From positions 1-64,000 of the forward strand of contig NZ_RHHV01000014.1 of assembly GCF_003710905.1 (NCBI RefSeq): a stretch of 64,000 bases of DNA, written 5' to 3'. Position 1 is the first letter of the stretch. Each line of letters starts with the position of its first letter. Origin of the DNA: Brevibacillus parabrevis (GTDB lineage Bacteria; Bacillota; Bacilli; Brevibacillales; Brevibacillaceae). Of the stretch, positions 50,483 to 58,605 are shown one piece after another. The notes below the pieces were generated by a model. That model worked only from the letters and a program-made list of their open reading frames with translations. It searched no databases and had not been told where the DNA came from. The position numbers and the translations under genes are program-made.

Positions 50483-51172
50483 ATGTCTAGGTTTCAAAAC
50501 AGCCACCTTCGTGAAAAATACGGGATACCGGGCAATGCAGTGATTACCATCGGCGGAACGGTAGGTGTCGGAAAATCGACGTTTACCCATGCGCTTGCCG
50601 ATCAGCTTGGTTTCCGCGTGTCTGTGGAAAAGGTGGACAACAACCCTTACCTTGGCCGTTATTATAACGATTTGTCCCGTTGGGGCTTTCATCTGCAAAT
50701 CTTCTTTCTCGCGGAGCGTTTCAAGGAGCAGAAGCGGATGTTCGACTATGGCGGCGGTTTCGTCCAGGATCGCTCGATTTACGAGGACACCGGGATTTTT
50801 GCCCGCATGCTGTACGAGCAAGGCAACATGACAGAAGAAGATTACAAAACATATACCGAGCTGTTCGAAGCGATGGTCATGACCCCGTATTTCCCGCATC
50901 CCGACCTGCTGATTTACTTGGAAGGAAGCTTCGACGATATTATCGGCCGCGTTCAGGAACGTGGACGTCCGATGGAGCAGCAAACGCCGATCGATTACTG
51001 GCGCGATTTGTTCGACCGTTACGAAGGCTGGATTCATTCCTTTACATCCTGTCCGGTTCTGCGAGTAAACATCAACGAATACGATGTGGTCGATGACCCT
51101 GCTTCTGTCGAGAGCATCATTGCGCGAGCGGCGGAAAAAATTCGCCTGGGACGGGCAACGCGGTTGACCTAA
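50483..51172 (+). CDS. dck: Deoxyadenosine/deoxycytidine kinase
   Basis: A 229-residue dNK-family kinase, the counterpart of B. subtilis Dck (YaaF). P-loop GGTVGVGKST (about 24-33), VEKVDNNPYLGRYYNDLSRWGFHLQIFFLAERF, the DRSIYED motif of the family (about 94-100) and a lid RVQERGRPMEQ. It phosphorylates dA and dC for salvage. AAGGAG precedes the ATG. The stop codon lies in the first of four TTGACCTAAC-type direct repeats. Confidence 0.92.
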   Translation: MSRFQNSHLREKYGIPGNAVITIGGTVGVGKSTFTHALADQLGFRVSVEKVDNNPYLGRYYNDLSRWGFHLQIFFLAERFKEQKRMFDYGGGFVQDRSIYEDTGIFARMLYEQGNMTEEDYKTYTELFEAMVMTPYFPHPDLLIYLEGSFDDIIGRVQERGRPMEQQTPIDYWRDLFDRYEGWIHSFTSCPVLRVNINEYDVVDDPASVESIIARAAEKIRLGRATRLT

Positions 51173-51203
51173 CTTGACCTAACTTGACCTAACTTGACCA
51201 AAC
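51163..51203. repeat. 10-bp direct repeat, four copies, across the dck stop codon
   Basis: TTGACCTAAC three times and TTGACCAAAC once, head to tail. The first copy encodes the last residue and stop codon of dck. It looks like slippage expansion. Confidence 0.9.
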
Positions 51204-51220
51204 AATTCGCCCAATAACAT

Positions 51221-51279
51221 AACCCCCTATCCATACTGCCTGGCAAATGCGCCGCGAGCAGCATAGGCAGGGGGTTTTT
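51221..51279. terminator. Bidirectional terminator dck / TetR
   Basis: AACCCCC and GGGGGTTTTT close a long stem-loop with an inner CTGCC...GGCAG element between the convergent genes. Confidence 0.7.
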
Positions 51280-51290
51280 CGTCTGGCTAT

Positions 51291-51881
51291 TTATTTGACC
51301 CGATAGCCTTCAAGCATCAGCGTCATGGCCCTGGTCATCTGTTCCAGAGAGTGCGCCTGGTCAGGCATTTGGGCAATCCAGAGCGCAGCTTCGTTCATTG
51401 CGCCAGAGAGCAGATGAGTCAAAGCTTCGATGGGCACAGCGGCAAGGTAACCTTGCTCTGCCATGCTTTGCAGCTGGGCTTGCAGCAGTTGCATGCTGTG
51501 TTCCTCGTCCATTTTCCGCCAAGCTTCCCAGCCGAGAACGGAAGGGCCGTCAATGAGCAAAATCCGTCTGTTGCGATGTTCGACGGCTGAGGTGACAAAG
51601 GCGCGGCAACCGTTCAACAGTTGTTCCCACGGGTCCTGGCTTTTGGCAGCTTCCGTCTCTACTTGTTCTGCGATTTCTTTTTGCACGGATTCGAGCACGG
51701 CGCGGAACAGCCCTTCTTTGTTGCCAAAATGATGGTACAAGGCTCCTCGCGTCAGTCCGGCTTCCTTGACCATGTCCTCTGTTGCGGCATGGGCGTACCC
51801 TTGGGTGGAAAAATGCTCCCTCGCTATTTCCAGCAGCTTCGCGATCGTTTCTTGCCTTTGTTGTGCTTTCGATACTTTCAT
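51291..51881 (-). CDS. TetR-family transcriptional regulator
   Basis: A 196-residue TetR-type repressor: AREHFSTQGYAHAATEDMVKEAGLTRGALYHHFGNKEGLFRAVLESV forms the HTH (about 18-65), and a C-terminal domain of the TetR_C_33-like kind follows. The gene lies 43 bases downstream of the VOC protein gene on the same strand, and the promoter of that gene has a perfect ACATACA/TGTATGT operator between its -35 and -10. I infer autoregulation. Ligand unknown. Confidence 0.88.
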   Translation of the reverse strand: MKVSKAQQRQETIAKLLEIAREHFSTQGYAHAATEDMVKEAGLTRGALYHHFGNKEGLFRAVLESVQKEIAEQVETEAAKSQDPWEQLLNGCRAFVTSAVEHRNRRILLIDGPSVLGWEAWRKMDEEHSMQLLQAQLQSMAEQGYLAAVPIEALTHLLSGAMNEAALWIAQMPDQAHSLEQMTRAMTLMLEGYRVK

Positions 51882-51924
51882 GCTGTTTCTCTTGCTCCTA
51901 TCTGATCGAGGATGAGGCCAACCG

Positions 51925-52347
51925 TCAGTTTTGATCGACGTACTGGCTGCTGAACGCTTCCGTGGGAGGAATGACGGTGATGACGTCGATCAGGACGCCA
52001 TTTGGATCAGAGGTAATGAAGTGACGCTGCCCAAACGGTTCATCCCGGATATCCAAGTGCACGGGAAGCCCGGCTTTTTGGATGAGTTTGTCATATTCCG
52101 CATCAACATCATTTACTTCGAAGTTGAGAATCAGACCTTGGGTAGAGGTTCGATACCCGGACGGTATAGTGTCGTGATCGGGATGCAAAATAGCCAGCTC
52201 AAAAGGGAAGTCGCCCTTGCTGTGCTTCAAGCTCACGTACCAATCCGCTTCAAAAACGAGGTCAAATCCAAAGTGTTCCACATAAAAACGGGCACTAACG
52301 CCCACTTGCCGAGACAGGATAACCGGATAAAAACTGGATACTTTCAC
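51925..52347 (-). CDS. VOC (glyoxalase/bleomycin-resistance fold) protein
   Basis: A 140-residue vicinal-oxygen-chelate protein. [39 protein letters not shown] is the first beta-alpha-beta-beta-beta module; [22 protein letters not shown] is the second, with the metal-site glutamate replaced by Asp. Family members include glyoxalases, dioxygenases and drug-binding proteins; the role here is not evident. GTG 52347 is the start (GGGAG 8 bases ahead, and [10 protein letters not shown] is the usual beginning). It leads the operon with the TetR-type gene. Confidence 0.83.
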   Translation of the reverse strand: MKVSSFYPVILSRQVGVSARFYVEHFGFDLVFEADWYVSLKHSKGDFPFELAILHPDHDTIPSGYRTSTQGLILNFEVNDVDAEYDKLIQKAGLPVHLDIRDEPFGQRHFITSDPNGVLIDVITVIPPTEAFSSQYVDQN

Positions 52348-52376
52348 AACAATCTCTCCCTTCCGTTCGTAATGAA

Positions 52377-52405
52377 AATTTAACATACAGACTGTATGTA
52401 TGTAA
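52377..52405 (-). promoter_or_regulatory. VOC-TetR promoter with operator in the spacer
   Basis: On the minus strand TTTACA (52405-52400), 17-base spacer, TTAAAT (52382-52377). The palindrome ACATACAGACTGTATGT (52383-52399, 7+3+7, plus-strand sequence) fills the spacer exactly. It is the likely site of the TetR-type protein of this operon. Confidence 0.75.
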
Positions 52406-52509
52406 AGTTGTTATTGGCATTTCCTCTGCACTTTGCCCGGGGGAAATCGGCTGCGGACAAACCCTCCTGTGGTATAATAAAGAAATCTTGGTATTAAAGG
52501 AGCTAGGGA

Positions 52510-53247
52510 ATGGCAGAAGAATGGTTTGAACGCAGCTTTCGCGAAGATTACGTGCTTGTCTACCAGCATCGGGACGACTCGGCAGCCGATGAAGAGATCG
52601 CCAACCTGTTGGAGCGATTGCCTGTCAAAGACACGGGACGCGTACTGGATCTTTGCTGTGGGAGCGGGCGGCATTCGCGTGCGTTGGTTCGCAGGGGATA
52701 CGAGGTGGTCGGAGTCGACTTGTCTCCTGTATTATTGCAGCTGGCCGAAGAACAAAACAACGATCCGCGGCTCAGCTTCGCCCGCTGTGACATGCGCAAT
52801 ATTCCCTATCGGGACGAATTTGATATCGTGGTTAACCTCTTTACCAGTTTCGGCTACTTCTCTTCTGATGAGGAAAACGCGCAGGTCATTCGCAATATGG
52901 CGCAAGCATTGAAAACGAACGGCGAGGTCGTCATCGATTACTTGAATCCAGCCTACGTCACGAGCCATCTCGTCCCGCATTCCACGAAGCACGTCAATGG
53001 AATGTTCATTGAGGAAAAACGGTGGATCGAGGACGGAGTCGTAAAGAAACGGATATGGATTACAGACGATACGGACAAAGAAAAGCGTGAATACTTGGAG
53101 CAAGTCCGGCTTTTTTCTGTCGAACAGATGATCGCGATGTTGGAGCAGGCCGGATTCGGACAGATTCAAGTTTTTGGCAACTACCAATTCGAACCGTATA
53201 TAGCCAGTCAATCGCCACGCATGATTTTTTATGCGATCAAGCAATAA
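52510..53247 (+). CDS. Class I SAM-dependent methyltransferase
   Basis: A 245-residue methyltransferase. Motif I is RVLDLCCGSGRHSRALVRRGYEVVGVDLS (about 43-71), a form common in small-molecule methyltransferases of Bacillales. FARCDMRNIPYRDEFDIVVNLFTSFGYF contains motifs II-III. AAGGAGCTAGGGA precedes the ATG. It has no close sequence resemblance to the methyltransferase at 1047 beyond the fold. Substrate unknown. Confidence 0.87.
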   Translation: MAEEWFERSFREDYVLVYQHRDDSAADEEIANLLERLPVKDTGRVLDLCCGSGRHSRALVRRGYEVVGVDLSPVLLQLAEEQNNDPRLSFARCDMRNIPYRDEFDIVVNLFTSFGYFSSDEENAQVIRNMAQALKTNGEVVIDYLNPAYVTSHLVPHSTKHVNGMFIEEKRWIEDGVVKKRIWITDDTDKEKREYLEQVRLFSVEQMIAMLEQAGFGQIQVFGNYQFEPYIASQSPRMIFYAIKQ

Positions 53248-53334
53248 GTCGTGAGGATAAGCGTGACTAACCTTTCTGTCAGGTGAATATGATGGTGTTA
53301 CAACCGTTCATCGGACAAAAGGGGGGCGATGTGA

Positions 53335-53619
53335 GTGAGCAAGCTGTCTTTGGAGCAGGTCAAACTGTATTTGAGCAAGGTTCCGGGCTGGAAGCTGGTA
53401 GAGGACAGGATGGCGCTGTCGCGCACATACCACTGTAGAGACTTCGCCACGGCCGTAAGCTTCGTGAATCGCGTGGCGGAGATGCTTGAGCACGACAGTC
53501 AGCATGTGGAGATTCATTTGGCTGGCGGGACTGTCACCTTTACGCTCGCGACCCGTGAAGCAAAAGGGCTGACGGGCAAGGACTTCGCCCTGGCACAAAC
53601 GATCAGCAAAGTAAGCTAG
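53335..53619 (+). CDS. Pterin-4a-carbinolamine dehydratase-like protein with altered active site
   Basis: A 94-residue protein of the PCD/DCoH fold (LSLEQVKLYLSKVPGWKLVEDRMALSRTYHCRDFATAVSFVNRVAEMLEHDSQHVEIHLAGGTVTFTLATREAKGLTGKDFALA, blocks spread over residues 4-87). Family enzymes dehydrate 4a-hydroxytetrahydrobiopterin and use three histidines (the HHP pair and the later THE). In my alignment those positions read Q, H and R (QHV, TRE), so two of three are missing. No phenylalanine hydroxylase is near. It may be inactive or serve another role, for example molybdopterin-related. GTG start behind AAGGGGGG. Confidence 0.7.
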   Translation: MSKLSLEQVKLYLSKVPGWKLVEDRMALSRTYHCRDFATAVSFVNRVAEMLEHDSQHVEIHLAGGTVTFTLATREAKGLTGKDFALAQTISKVS

Positions 53620-53635
53620 AACGGGACGACACACG

Positions 53636-53664
53636 ACCGCTTCTTCGGGGAAGCGGTTTTCTTT
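53636..53664 (+). terminator. Terminator after the carbinolamine-dehydratase-like gene
   Basis: ACCGCTTC / GAAGCGGT hairpin followed by TTTCTTTT. Confidence 0.8.
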
Positions 53665-53725
53665 TGGCATTTTCGCCTCACTTTGCTATGATGGGCAGTA
53701 ATGAAACTTTCGGAGGGATCGAGAA

Positions 53726-54049
53726 ATGGACATTCAACAACACGAGCAATTGCTGCGCTTGCTGACAGACGAATTTGCCAGCAAAACGGCATCTGTCACA
53801 TTTACACAGTGGGATACAGACAGCGAAGAGGAAGAAGAGGTAACACAATTTCAGGGACAACTGACAGAAGTCAAGTTGACTGATAATGAATTTGAGGAAA
53901 AAGACTTGCTGCTGGTGTTTGTGTCGGAAGCAGAAGGCGAGCTGGAAATTTTGATGGAAATCCCTGGCGATGAAGTGGACCTCGCCACATTTGCAGACGG
54001 AAAGCTGAGCATTTTCGGTACGGAAGCGGAGATTGTTTTGGAGAAATGA
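53726..54049 (+). CDS. Hypothetical acidic protein, 107 residues
   Basis: I do not recognise the family. The protein is very acidic (DSEEEEEVTQFQG near the middle, EVDLATFADG later), has no cysteine, signal peptide or membrane segment, and seems to be a beta-rich soluble domain. TCGGAGGGA precedes the ATG. It overlaps the next gene by 4 bases (ATGA), so the two are translationally coupled, and a joint role with the cysteine-cluster protein is plausible. Confidence 0.7.
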   Translation: MDIQQHEQLLRLLTDEFASKTASVTFTQWDTDSEEEEEVTQFQGQLTEVKLTDNEFEEKDLLLVFVSEAEGELEILMEIPGDEVDLATFADGKLSIFGTEAEIVLEK

Positions 54050-54819
54050 AGAAAAAGCATTCCTTTCGCTACGTAGGCACCCCTGATCCGATGAGCGACA
54101 AAGAGGTGTACTGCTGCGAAAAATATATAAAAAAGCACAGAGCGGCGATGATCAGGGCAGGTCAGTATATAGTCGACGTCCCGGCCTTGCTCGCCCTGTT
54201 TCATCTTGACTGTTGGAACTGCCGTGCGGTTCATCGCGAGACTTGTTGCGAGGGTGGACAACCTTACGCGGTGGAGCCGTGGCAAATTCCGATTATGGAA
54301 AAAGAACTGCCGGAAATCACAGCCCGCTTGCAGTCAGCAAGCGAACGGGAAAATTGGGAGCGGCACGGCGTCTGGGACCGGGGGCAGCTGCCAGGCACGA
54401 TCCGCATGCGCCACGGCAACTGCCTGTTTTATCAGGAAAACAACGGCCGCCTCGGCTGTGCGATCCATGCGTACGCCGAAGAGGCGGGGCATGTGGTGGA
54501 GCCGCTAAAACCGTTCAGCTGCCAGCTGTACCCGCTTGATCTGATCGATACGGGCGAGGCGATTTTGCTGACGGCGGTGACGGAGGAGACGTCGTCTTTT
54601 TCGCGCTGGGGAACAGACTATTTGGAGCAATTTTACTGTGCCAGCCCACAGCGCAGGAAACTGGCAACGCATCTGGATGAAAATGTGTTCGCACTCGCCG
54701 GGTACCGTCCGGCGTATGAGTGGAACTTGCCGATGCTGCGCTATTTTTTGCAGGAGGAAGCGCACGGGGTGCTTGAACACTTGCAAGCACACAACCAACT
54801 GGGAACTGTCAGGATGTAA
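54046..54819 (+). CDS. Cysteine-cluster protein (YkgJ/DUF3109-like)
   Basis: A 257-residue protein rich in paired cysteines: YCCEKY (about 22-27), DCWNC (about 55-59), ETCC (about 65-68), GNCLFY, GCAIHAYA and PFSCQLYPLD. This spacing resembles the YkgJ/DUF3109 cysteine-cluster families, thought to bind zinc or an iron-sulfur cluster. No reaction is established. It overlaps the acidic hypothetical gene by 4 bases, and the thioesterase gene follows. The start is fixed by the overlap. Confidence 0.72.
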   Translation: MKKKHSFRYVGTPDPMSDKEVYCCEKYIKKHRAAMIRAGQYIVDVPALLALFHLDCWNCRAVHRETCCEGGQPYAVEPWQIPIMEKELPEITARLQSASERENWERHGVWDRGQLPGTIRMRHGNCLFYQENNGRLGCAIHAYAEEAGHVVEPLKPFSCQLYPLDLIDTGEAILLTAVTEETSSFSRWGTDYLEQFYCASPQRRKLATHLDENVFALAGYRPAYEWNLPMLRYFLQEEAHGVLEHLQAHNQLGTVRM

Positions 54820-54887
54820 TTGGAACAGCGGATGCCTTGTGATATGATGGGGAAGGCATGAACATGATTGACAAAGGAGCAACAGTG

Positions 54888-55397
54888 ATGAACGTCAAGA
54901 CTACTCAAGAATCCCGCACGATTCAGGCATCCCTGGTTCAACCGTCTGATACCAATTACCACGGCACGATTTTTGGCGGCACGATGATGGCTTATATAGA
55001 TGAGGTTGCGGCAATTGCTGCGATGAGACATTCCCGCAGGCCCGTCGTGACTGCTTCCATAGACTCCATCGATTTTCTCGCTCCGGTGAAAATGGGGCAC
55101 TCGATTTGCCTGGAAGCTTTTGTTTCTTCGACAGGACGCACTTCGATGGAAGTGTTTGTCAAAATCGTTTCGGAAAACTTGCAAACAGGGCAACGCGTGC
55201 TGACAGCTACTTCGTTTTTGACTTTTGTCGCCCTGGATGAAGCTGGAAATCCGACCGAGGTTCCTGGCATTGTCCCGCAAACCGAGGAAGAGCAAAAACT
55301 GATGGCCTCCGCAGAAGAGCGCAAAAAAATGCGCAAGGAGCGAAAAGGAAGCCTGCAAGCTTTTGTCAGCCAGTTGAACGTGGAAAAAACGATTTGA
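54888..55397 (+). CDS. Acyl-CoA thioesterase, hotdog fold
   Basis: A 169-residue hotdog thioesterase of the YciA/BACH kind, which hydrolyses acyl-CoA to free acid and CoA. NYHGTIFGGTMMAYIDEVAAIAAMRHSRRPVVTASIDSIDFLAP contains the conserved HGxxFGG and D of the active site; the C-terminus is lysine-rich (EERKKMRKERKGS). I chose ATG 54888 behind AAAGGAG; GTG 54885 is the alternative. The chain length preference is not readable. Confidence 0.88.
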   Translation: MNVKTTQESRTIQASLVQPSDTNYHGTIFGGTMMAYIDEVAAIAAMRHSRRPVVTASIDSIDFLAPVKMGHSICLEAFVSSTGRTSMEVFVKIVSENLQTGQRVLTATSFLTFVALDEAGNPTEVPGIVPQTEEEQKLMASAEERKKMRKERKGSLQAFVSQLNVEKTI

Positions 55398-55413
55398 TTT
55401 TCGCATGCTTTCT

Positions 55414-55445
55414 CCCTGAGCGACAGTTCGCTCAGGGGCTTTTCT
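55414..55445 (+). terminator. Terminator after the thioesterase gene
   Basis: CCCTGAGCG / CGCTCAGGG, 9-bp stem with a 6-base loop, followed by GCTTTTCT. Confidence 0.85.
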
Positions 55446-55472
55446 ACATAGTGGCACGAGGAGGAATCGGCG

Positions 55473-56390
55473 ATGAAGTACCGCAGACTAGGCAAGACGG
55501 AACTGAATGTTTCGGTCATCGGTGTGGGAACGTGGCAGTTCGGCGGAGAGTGGGGGCAAGACTTCACCCAGCCTGAGGTCGACGCGGTTTTGGACACGGC
55601 CAAAGAACTCGGAATCAACTTGATTGACACGGCGGAATGCTACGGAGATCATCTCTCGGAGCAACTGATCGGGGGCTATTTGAAAAAGGGCGGCCGCGCA
55701 GACTGGATTGTCGCAACGAAGTTCGGGCATCATTTTCACGACAAGTTTTCCCGCACGGACGAGTATGGGGCAGCGCAAGTACAAGTGCAGCTAGAGAACT
55801 CGTTGCGAGCTTTGCAGACGGACTACATCGACTTGTACCAGTTCCATTCCGGGCCGGACGCAGCGTTCGACAACGACGAGTTGTGGACGTATTTGGACAA
55901 GCAAGTACAGGCAGGAACGATTCGCCACCTCGGTTTGTCGATTGCGAAAAATGACAACATGCATCAAGTTGCGAATGCAAGCTCCGTGCAGGCGAAGACG
56001 ATTCAGGTCGTGTACAACCGACTGGACCGGAAGCCGGAGGAAGCGGTTTTTGCTTCGTGTACCGAACAAGACTTGGGCGTACTTGCGCGGGTGCCTTTGG
56101 CAAGCGGATTTTTGAGCGGCAAGTACAAGCCCGGTGTCGTTTTTGCCGGAAACGATGTGCGGCATCGCCGCGACCCGAAGCAAGTGGCGGAGTTGCTTGC
56201 AGAAGTAGCCAACATCAAGGAAAGCGAAGTGCCGGAAGGAATGGACATGGCGCAGTGGGCGCTTGCCTGGTGCCTGAAGCATCCCGCCGTCACGGCGGTA
56301 ATTCCGGGCAGCAAAAGTCCGGCGCAAGTGGAAGCGAATGCGAAAGCGGCAGCATACGCCGCGGACGACCATCCGCAAGCGCAAAAATAA
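55473..56390 (+). CDS. Aldo/keto reductase
   Basis: A 305-residue NADPH-dependent reductase with the TIM-barrel AKR blocks: LGKTELNVSVIGVGTWQFGG, NLIDTAECYGDHLSEQLIG with the catalytic Asp and Tyr (about residues 53-58), DWIVATKFGHHF (catalytic Lys; the His is in LYQFHSGPD, about 120), and the C-terminal TAVIPGSKSPAQVEANAKAA. GAGGAGGAAT precedes the ATG. The substrate is not evident. It ends at a shared terminator with the convergent DCC-type gene. Confidence 0.9.
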   Translation: MKYRRLGKTELNVSVIGVGTWQFGGEWGQDFTQPEVDAVLDTAKELGINLIDTAECYGDHLSEQLIGGYLKKGGRADWIVATKFGHHFHDKFSRTDEYGAAQVQVQLENSLRALQTDYIDLYQFHSGPDAAFDNDELWTYLDKQVQAGTIRHLGLSIAKNDNMHQVANASSVQAKTIQVVYNRLDRKPEEAVFASCTEQDLGVLARVPLASGFLSGKYKPGVVFAGNDVRHRRDPKQVAELLAEVANIKESEVPEGMDMAQWALAWCLKHPAVTAVIPGSKSPAQVEANAKAAAYAADDHPQAQK

Positions 56391-56393
56391 CAG

Positions 56394-56438
56394 CAAAAAG
56401 AGGAGCCGACGCCAAGTGCCGGCTCCTCTTTTTTTATG
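56394..56438. terminator. Bidirectional terminator
   Basis: AAAAAGAGGAGCCG / CGGCTCCTCTTTTTTT with a 10-base loop, between the convergent aldo/keto reductase and DCC genes. Confidence 0.9.
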
Positions 56439-56443
56439 GGCGG

Positions 56444-56872
56444 TCAATCGAGAAAACGCGCCTTGATTGCGCGGGTCGGCAGCATGCACTGCTCTTGCTT
56501 GCCAAACCAGCGGTAACGATTCCGGGCGACCCAGTCGTAAATGAAATCGCGGGCAGGACGGGGGAGGAAGCGGCCGAGGTAAAAGCACAGCGGCCACGCT
56601 CCAGACAGTTTGCGCGCGACCTGCAAAACCGCGTCCGATTTGGTATACAAGCGACCGTTGGCCAAAAAGACGACAGATGAAAGCTGCGTGGCATCGTACT
56701 GATGCGACGACAAAATCTGTTTCGCCGTCTCTGACTGCAAGGAAGCGAAGTGAATCGCGCCGGACGAGTCGCGTTTCAAAACAAATTGTACGGCGCTGTT
56801 GCACATATGGCATTCGCCGTCAAAAAACAGCAGATTGTCAGGGTGTTGCAACGGCGTGGATGTCGGTTTCAT
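56444..56872 (-). CDS. Thiol-disulfide oxidoreductase of the DCC family (DUF393)
   Basis: A 142-residue protein with the family's FFDGECHMCNSAVQF, where DGExxxC and the CxxC (Cys-His-Met-Cys) form the putative redox site near residues 18-25. RFLPRPARDFIYDWVARNRYRWFGK is the conserved C-terminal helix block and ends near CMLP. The family is called DCC after the motif; its partner proteins are unknown (YuxK in B. subtilis). I chose ATG 56872 because GGAGGG lies 7 bases upstream, ahead of MKPTSTPL. Confidence 0.85.
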   Translation of the reverse strand: MKPTSTPLQHPDNLLFFDGECHMCNSAVQFVLKRDSSGAIHFASLQSETAKQILSSHQYDATQLSSVVFLANGRLYTKSDAVLQVARKLSGAWPLCFYLGRFLPRPARDFIYDWVARNRYRWFGKQEQCMLPTRAIKARFLD

Positions 56873-57062
56873 CAGCCAGCCCTCCATGCTTCAAAGGCGA
56901 GTGAGTTGGAAATCACTCTTCTCTCTTAGGATAGCAAAGAACGGAGGGCATTCCCAGTGGCATGATGCTTTTTAGGAGCGTGGATCTGACCATTTGTGGT
57001 AAAAGCTCCTGTCTCCCGAAGCGGGTACAATGGTCAACGCTCAACAGTCGTGCCCCTTTTGT

Positions 57063-58568
57063 TTACACGATCACGAGTGTCCCTTTTTTGATCAGTTCTT
57101 CGGCCTTGACCAAGTCCGGGTGCATCTCGCGGTCTTCGTGGAGACGGGGGATGACGCGGCGCAGTTCCGCGTATGCCTTGCTTGTGCCTGCTCCCAGGTC
57201 GCCTGTTCCGAAGTCGATCGCTTGCGCTGCGGCCAAGTATTCGATGGCAAGCACTTTTGTTACGTTGGAGATCACGGTGCGCAGCTTGCGGGCAGCGGTA
57301 GTGCCCATGCTGACGTGATCTTCCTGGTTGGCCGAGGATGGAATCGAATCGACAGACGCAGGGTGGCACAGCACCTTGTTTTCGGACACGATGGAAGCGG
57401 CTACATATTGGGTGATCATAAAGCCGGAATGGAGTCCGCCGTTTTCGGTCAAAAACCCGGGCAAACCGCTAAGCTGCGGGTTCACAAGCCGCTCTGTCCG
57501 ACGCTCGGAAATGTTCGCCAGCTCTGCCATGGCGATCGCGAGAAAATCGGCAGCGAATGCCATCGGCTGACCATGGAAGTTCCCGCCGGAGATGACATCG
57601 CCTGTCTCGGTAAAAAGAATCGGATTGTCGGTCACGCTGTTGCACTCCCGGCTCACCGTCGTCCAGACGTACTCCAGCGTGTCGCGTGTCGCGCCGTGAA
57701 CTTGCGGGAGGCAGCGCAGGCTGTAAGGGTCCTGGACGCGCAGCTCGCCCTGCTGCGAGGTGCGCTGGCTGCCGGACAAGTGTGCGAGCAGTCGTCTGGC
57801 CGATTCCTGTTGTCCGGGATGAGGACGAACGAGGTGCAGCTGTGGATCGAATGCTTTCGGGATTCCGCGCAAAGCTTCAATCGTCATCGAAGCGATCAGC
57901 TCTGCGCTTTCCAGCACTACCCGGGAATCATACAGCGCCAGGCAGAGCTGCGCGGTCATGGCTTGCGTGCCGTTGATCAGCGCGAGTCCTTCTTTCGCTT
58001 GCAGGCGAATCGGGGCCAGACCGACTGCTTTGAGCGCTTCGCTGCCGCTCATTTGTTGCCCGTTTACATAAGCTTCCCCTTTGCCGAGCATGACCAACAC
58101 CATGTGGGCGAGCGGCGCCAGGTCACCGCTGGCGCCAAGCGAGCCTTGCTGCGGGATGACCGGATGCACGCCGCGGTTGCACAGCTCTACAAGCTGGAGC
58201 AGCGTTTCTTCGCGGATGCCGGAATACCCTTTTGCCAGAGCGTTGATGCGCAGTGCCATCATGGCGCGGACGACTTCTACCGGATACGGGTCGCCCATGC
58301 CGCACGCATGGCTCATGATCAAGTTTTCCTGAAGCTTGCTGACATCTTCGCCTTGAATCATCACATCGGAAAATTTGCCGAAGCCGGTAGTAATTCCGTA
58401 CACGACTTTTTGTTGCTGGACCATCTCTTCCACCATGGCCCGGGAACGGCGCACATTTTCCAGTGCTTCCGAAGTCAATTCGATGTGGACGAACTCTCTG
58501 GCGATCAAGGCGACATCTTCAATGCGCAGTTGATCCCCGTTCATTTGGATAAGTGTTGGCTGATTCAT
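57063..58568 (-). CDS. hutH: Histidine ammonia-lyase
   Basis: A 501-residue lyase that deaminates histidine to urocanate, the first step of histidine degradation. The MIO prosthetic group precursor Ala146-Ser147-Gly148 is intact in GSLGASGDLAPLAH; YGITTGFGKF (Tyr57), NGTQAM and the C-terminal MGTTAARKLRTVISN blocks are also present. AAAGGAGGAAA precedes the ATG. No hutU, hutI, hutG or hutP is present within the window, and a terminator follows on neither side that I can see. Its 180-base leader contains an 18-bp hairpin. Confidence 0.95.
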   Translation of the reverse strand: MNQPTLIQMNGDQLRIEDVALIAREFVHIELTSEALENVRRSRAMVEEMVQQQKVVYGITTGFGKFSDVMIQGEDVSKLQENLIMSHACGMGDPYPVEVVRAMMALRINALAKGYSGIREETLLQLVELCNRGVHPVIPQQGSLGASGDLAPLAHMVLVMLGKGEAYVNGQQMSGSEALKAVGLAPIRLQAKEGLALINGTQAMTAQLCLALYDSRVVLESAELIASMTIEALRGIPKAFDPQLHLVRPHPGQQESARRLLAHLSGSQRTSQQGELRVQDPYSLRCLPQVHGATRDTLEYVWTTVSRECNSVTDNPILFTETGDVISGGNFHGQPMAFAADFLAIAMAELANISERRTERLVNPQLSGLPGFLTENGGLHSGFMITQYVAASIVSENKVLCHPASVDSIPSSANQEDHVSMGTTAARKLRTVISNVTKVLAIEYLAAAQAIDFGTGDLGAGTSKAYAELRRVIPRLHEDREMHPDLVKAEELIKKGTLVIV

Positions 58569-58605
58569 GGATAGTTTCCTCCTTTAACAGAGCAGAGAAC
58601 GAAAA

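Noticed and set aside
57030..58574. 514-codon plus-strand frame opposite hutH
   Set aside because: Antisense shadow of a well-supported gene with all catalytic motifs.
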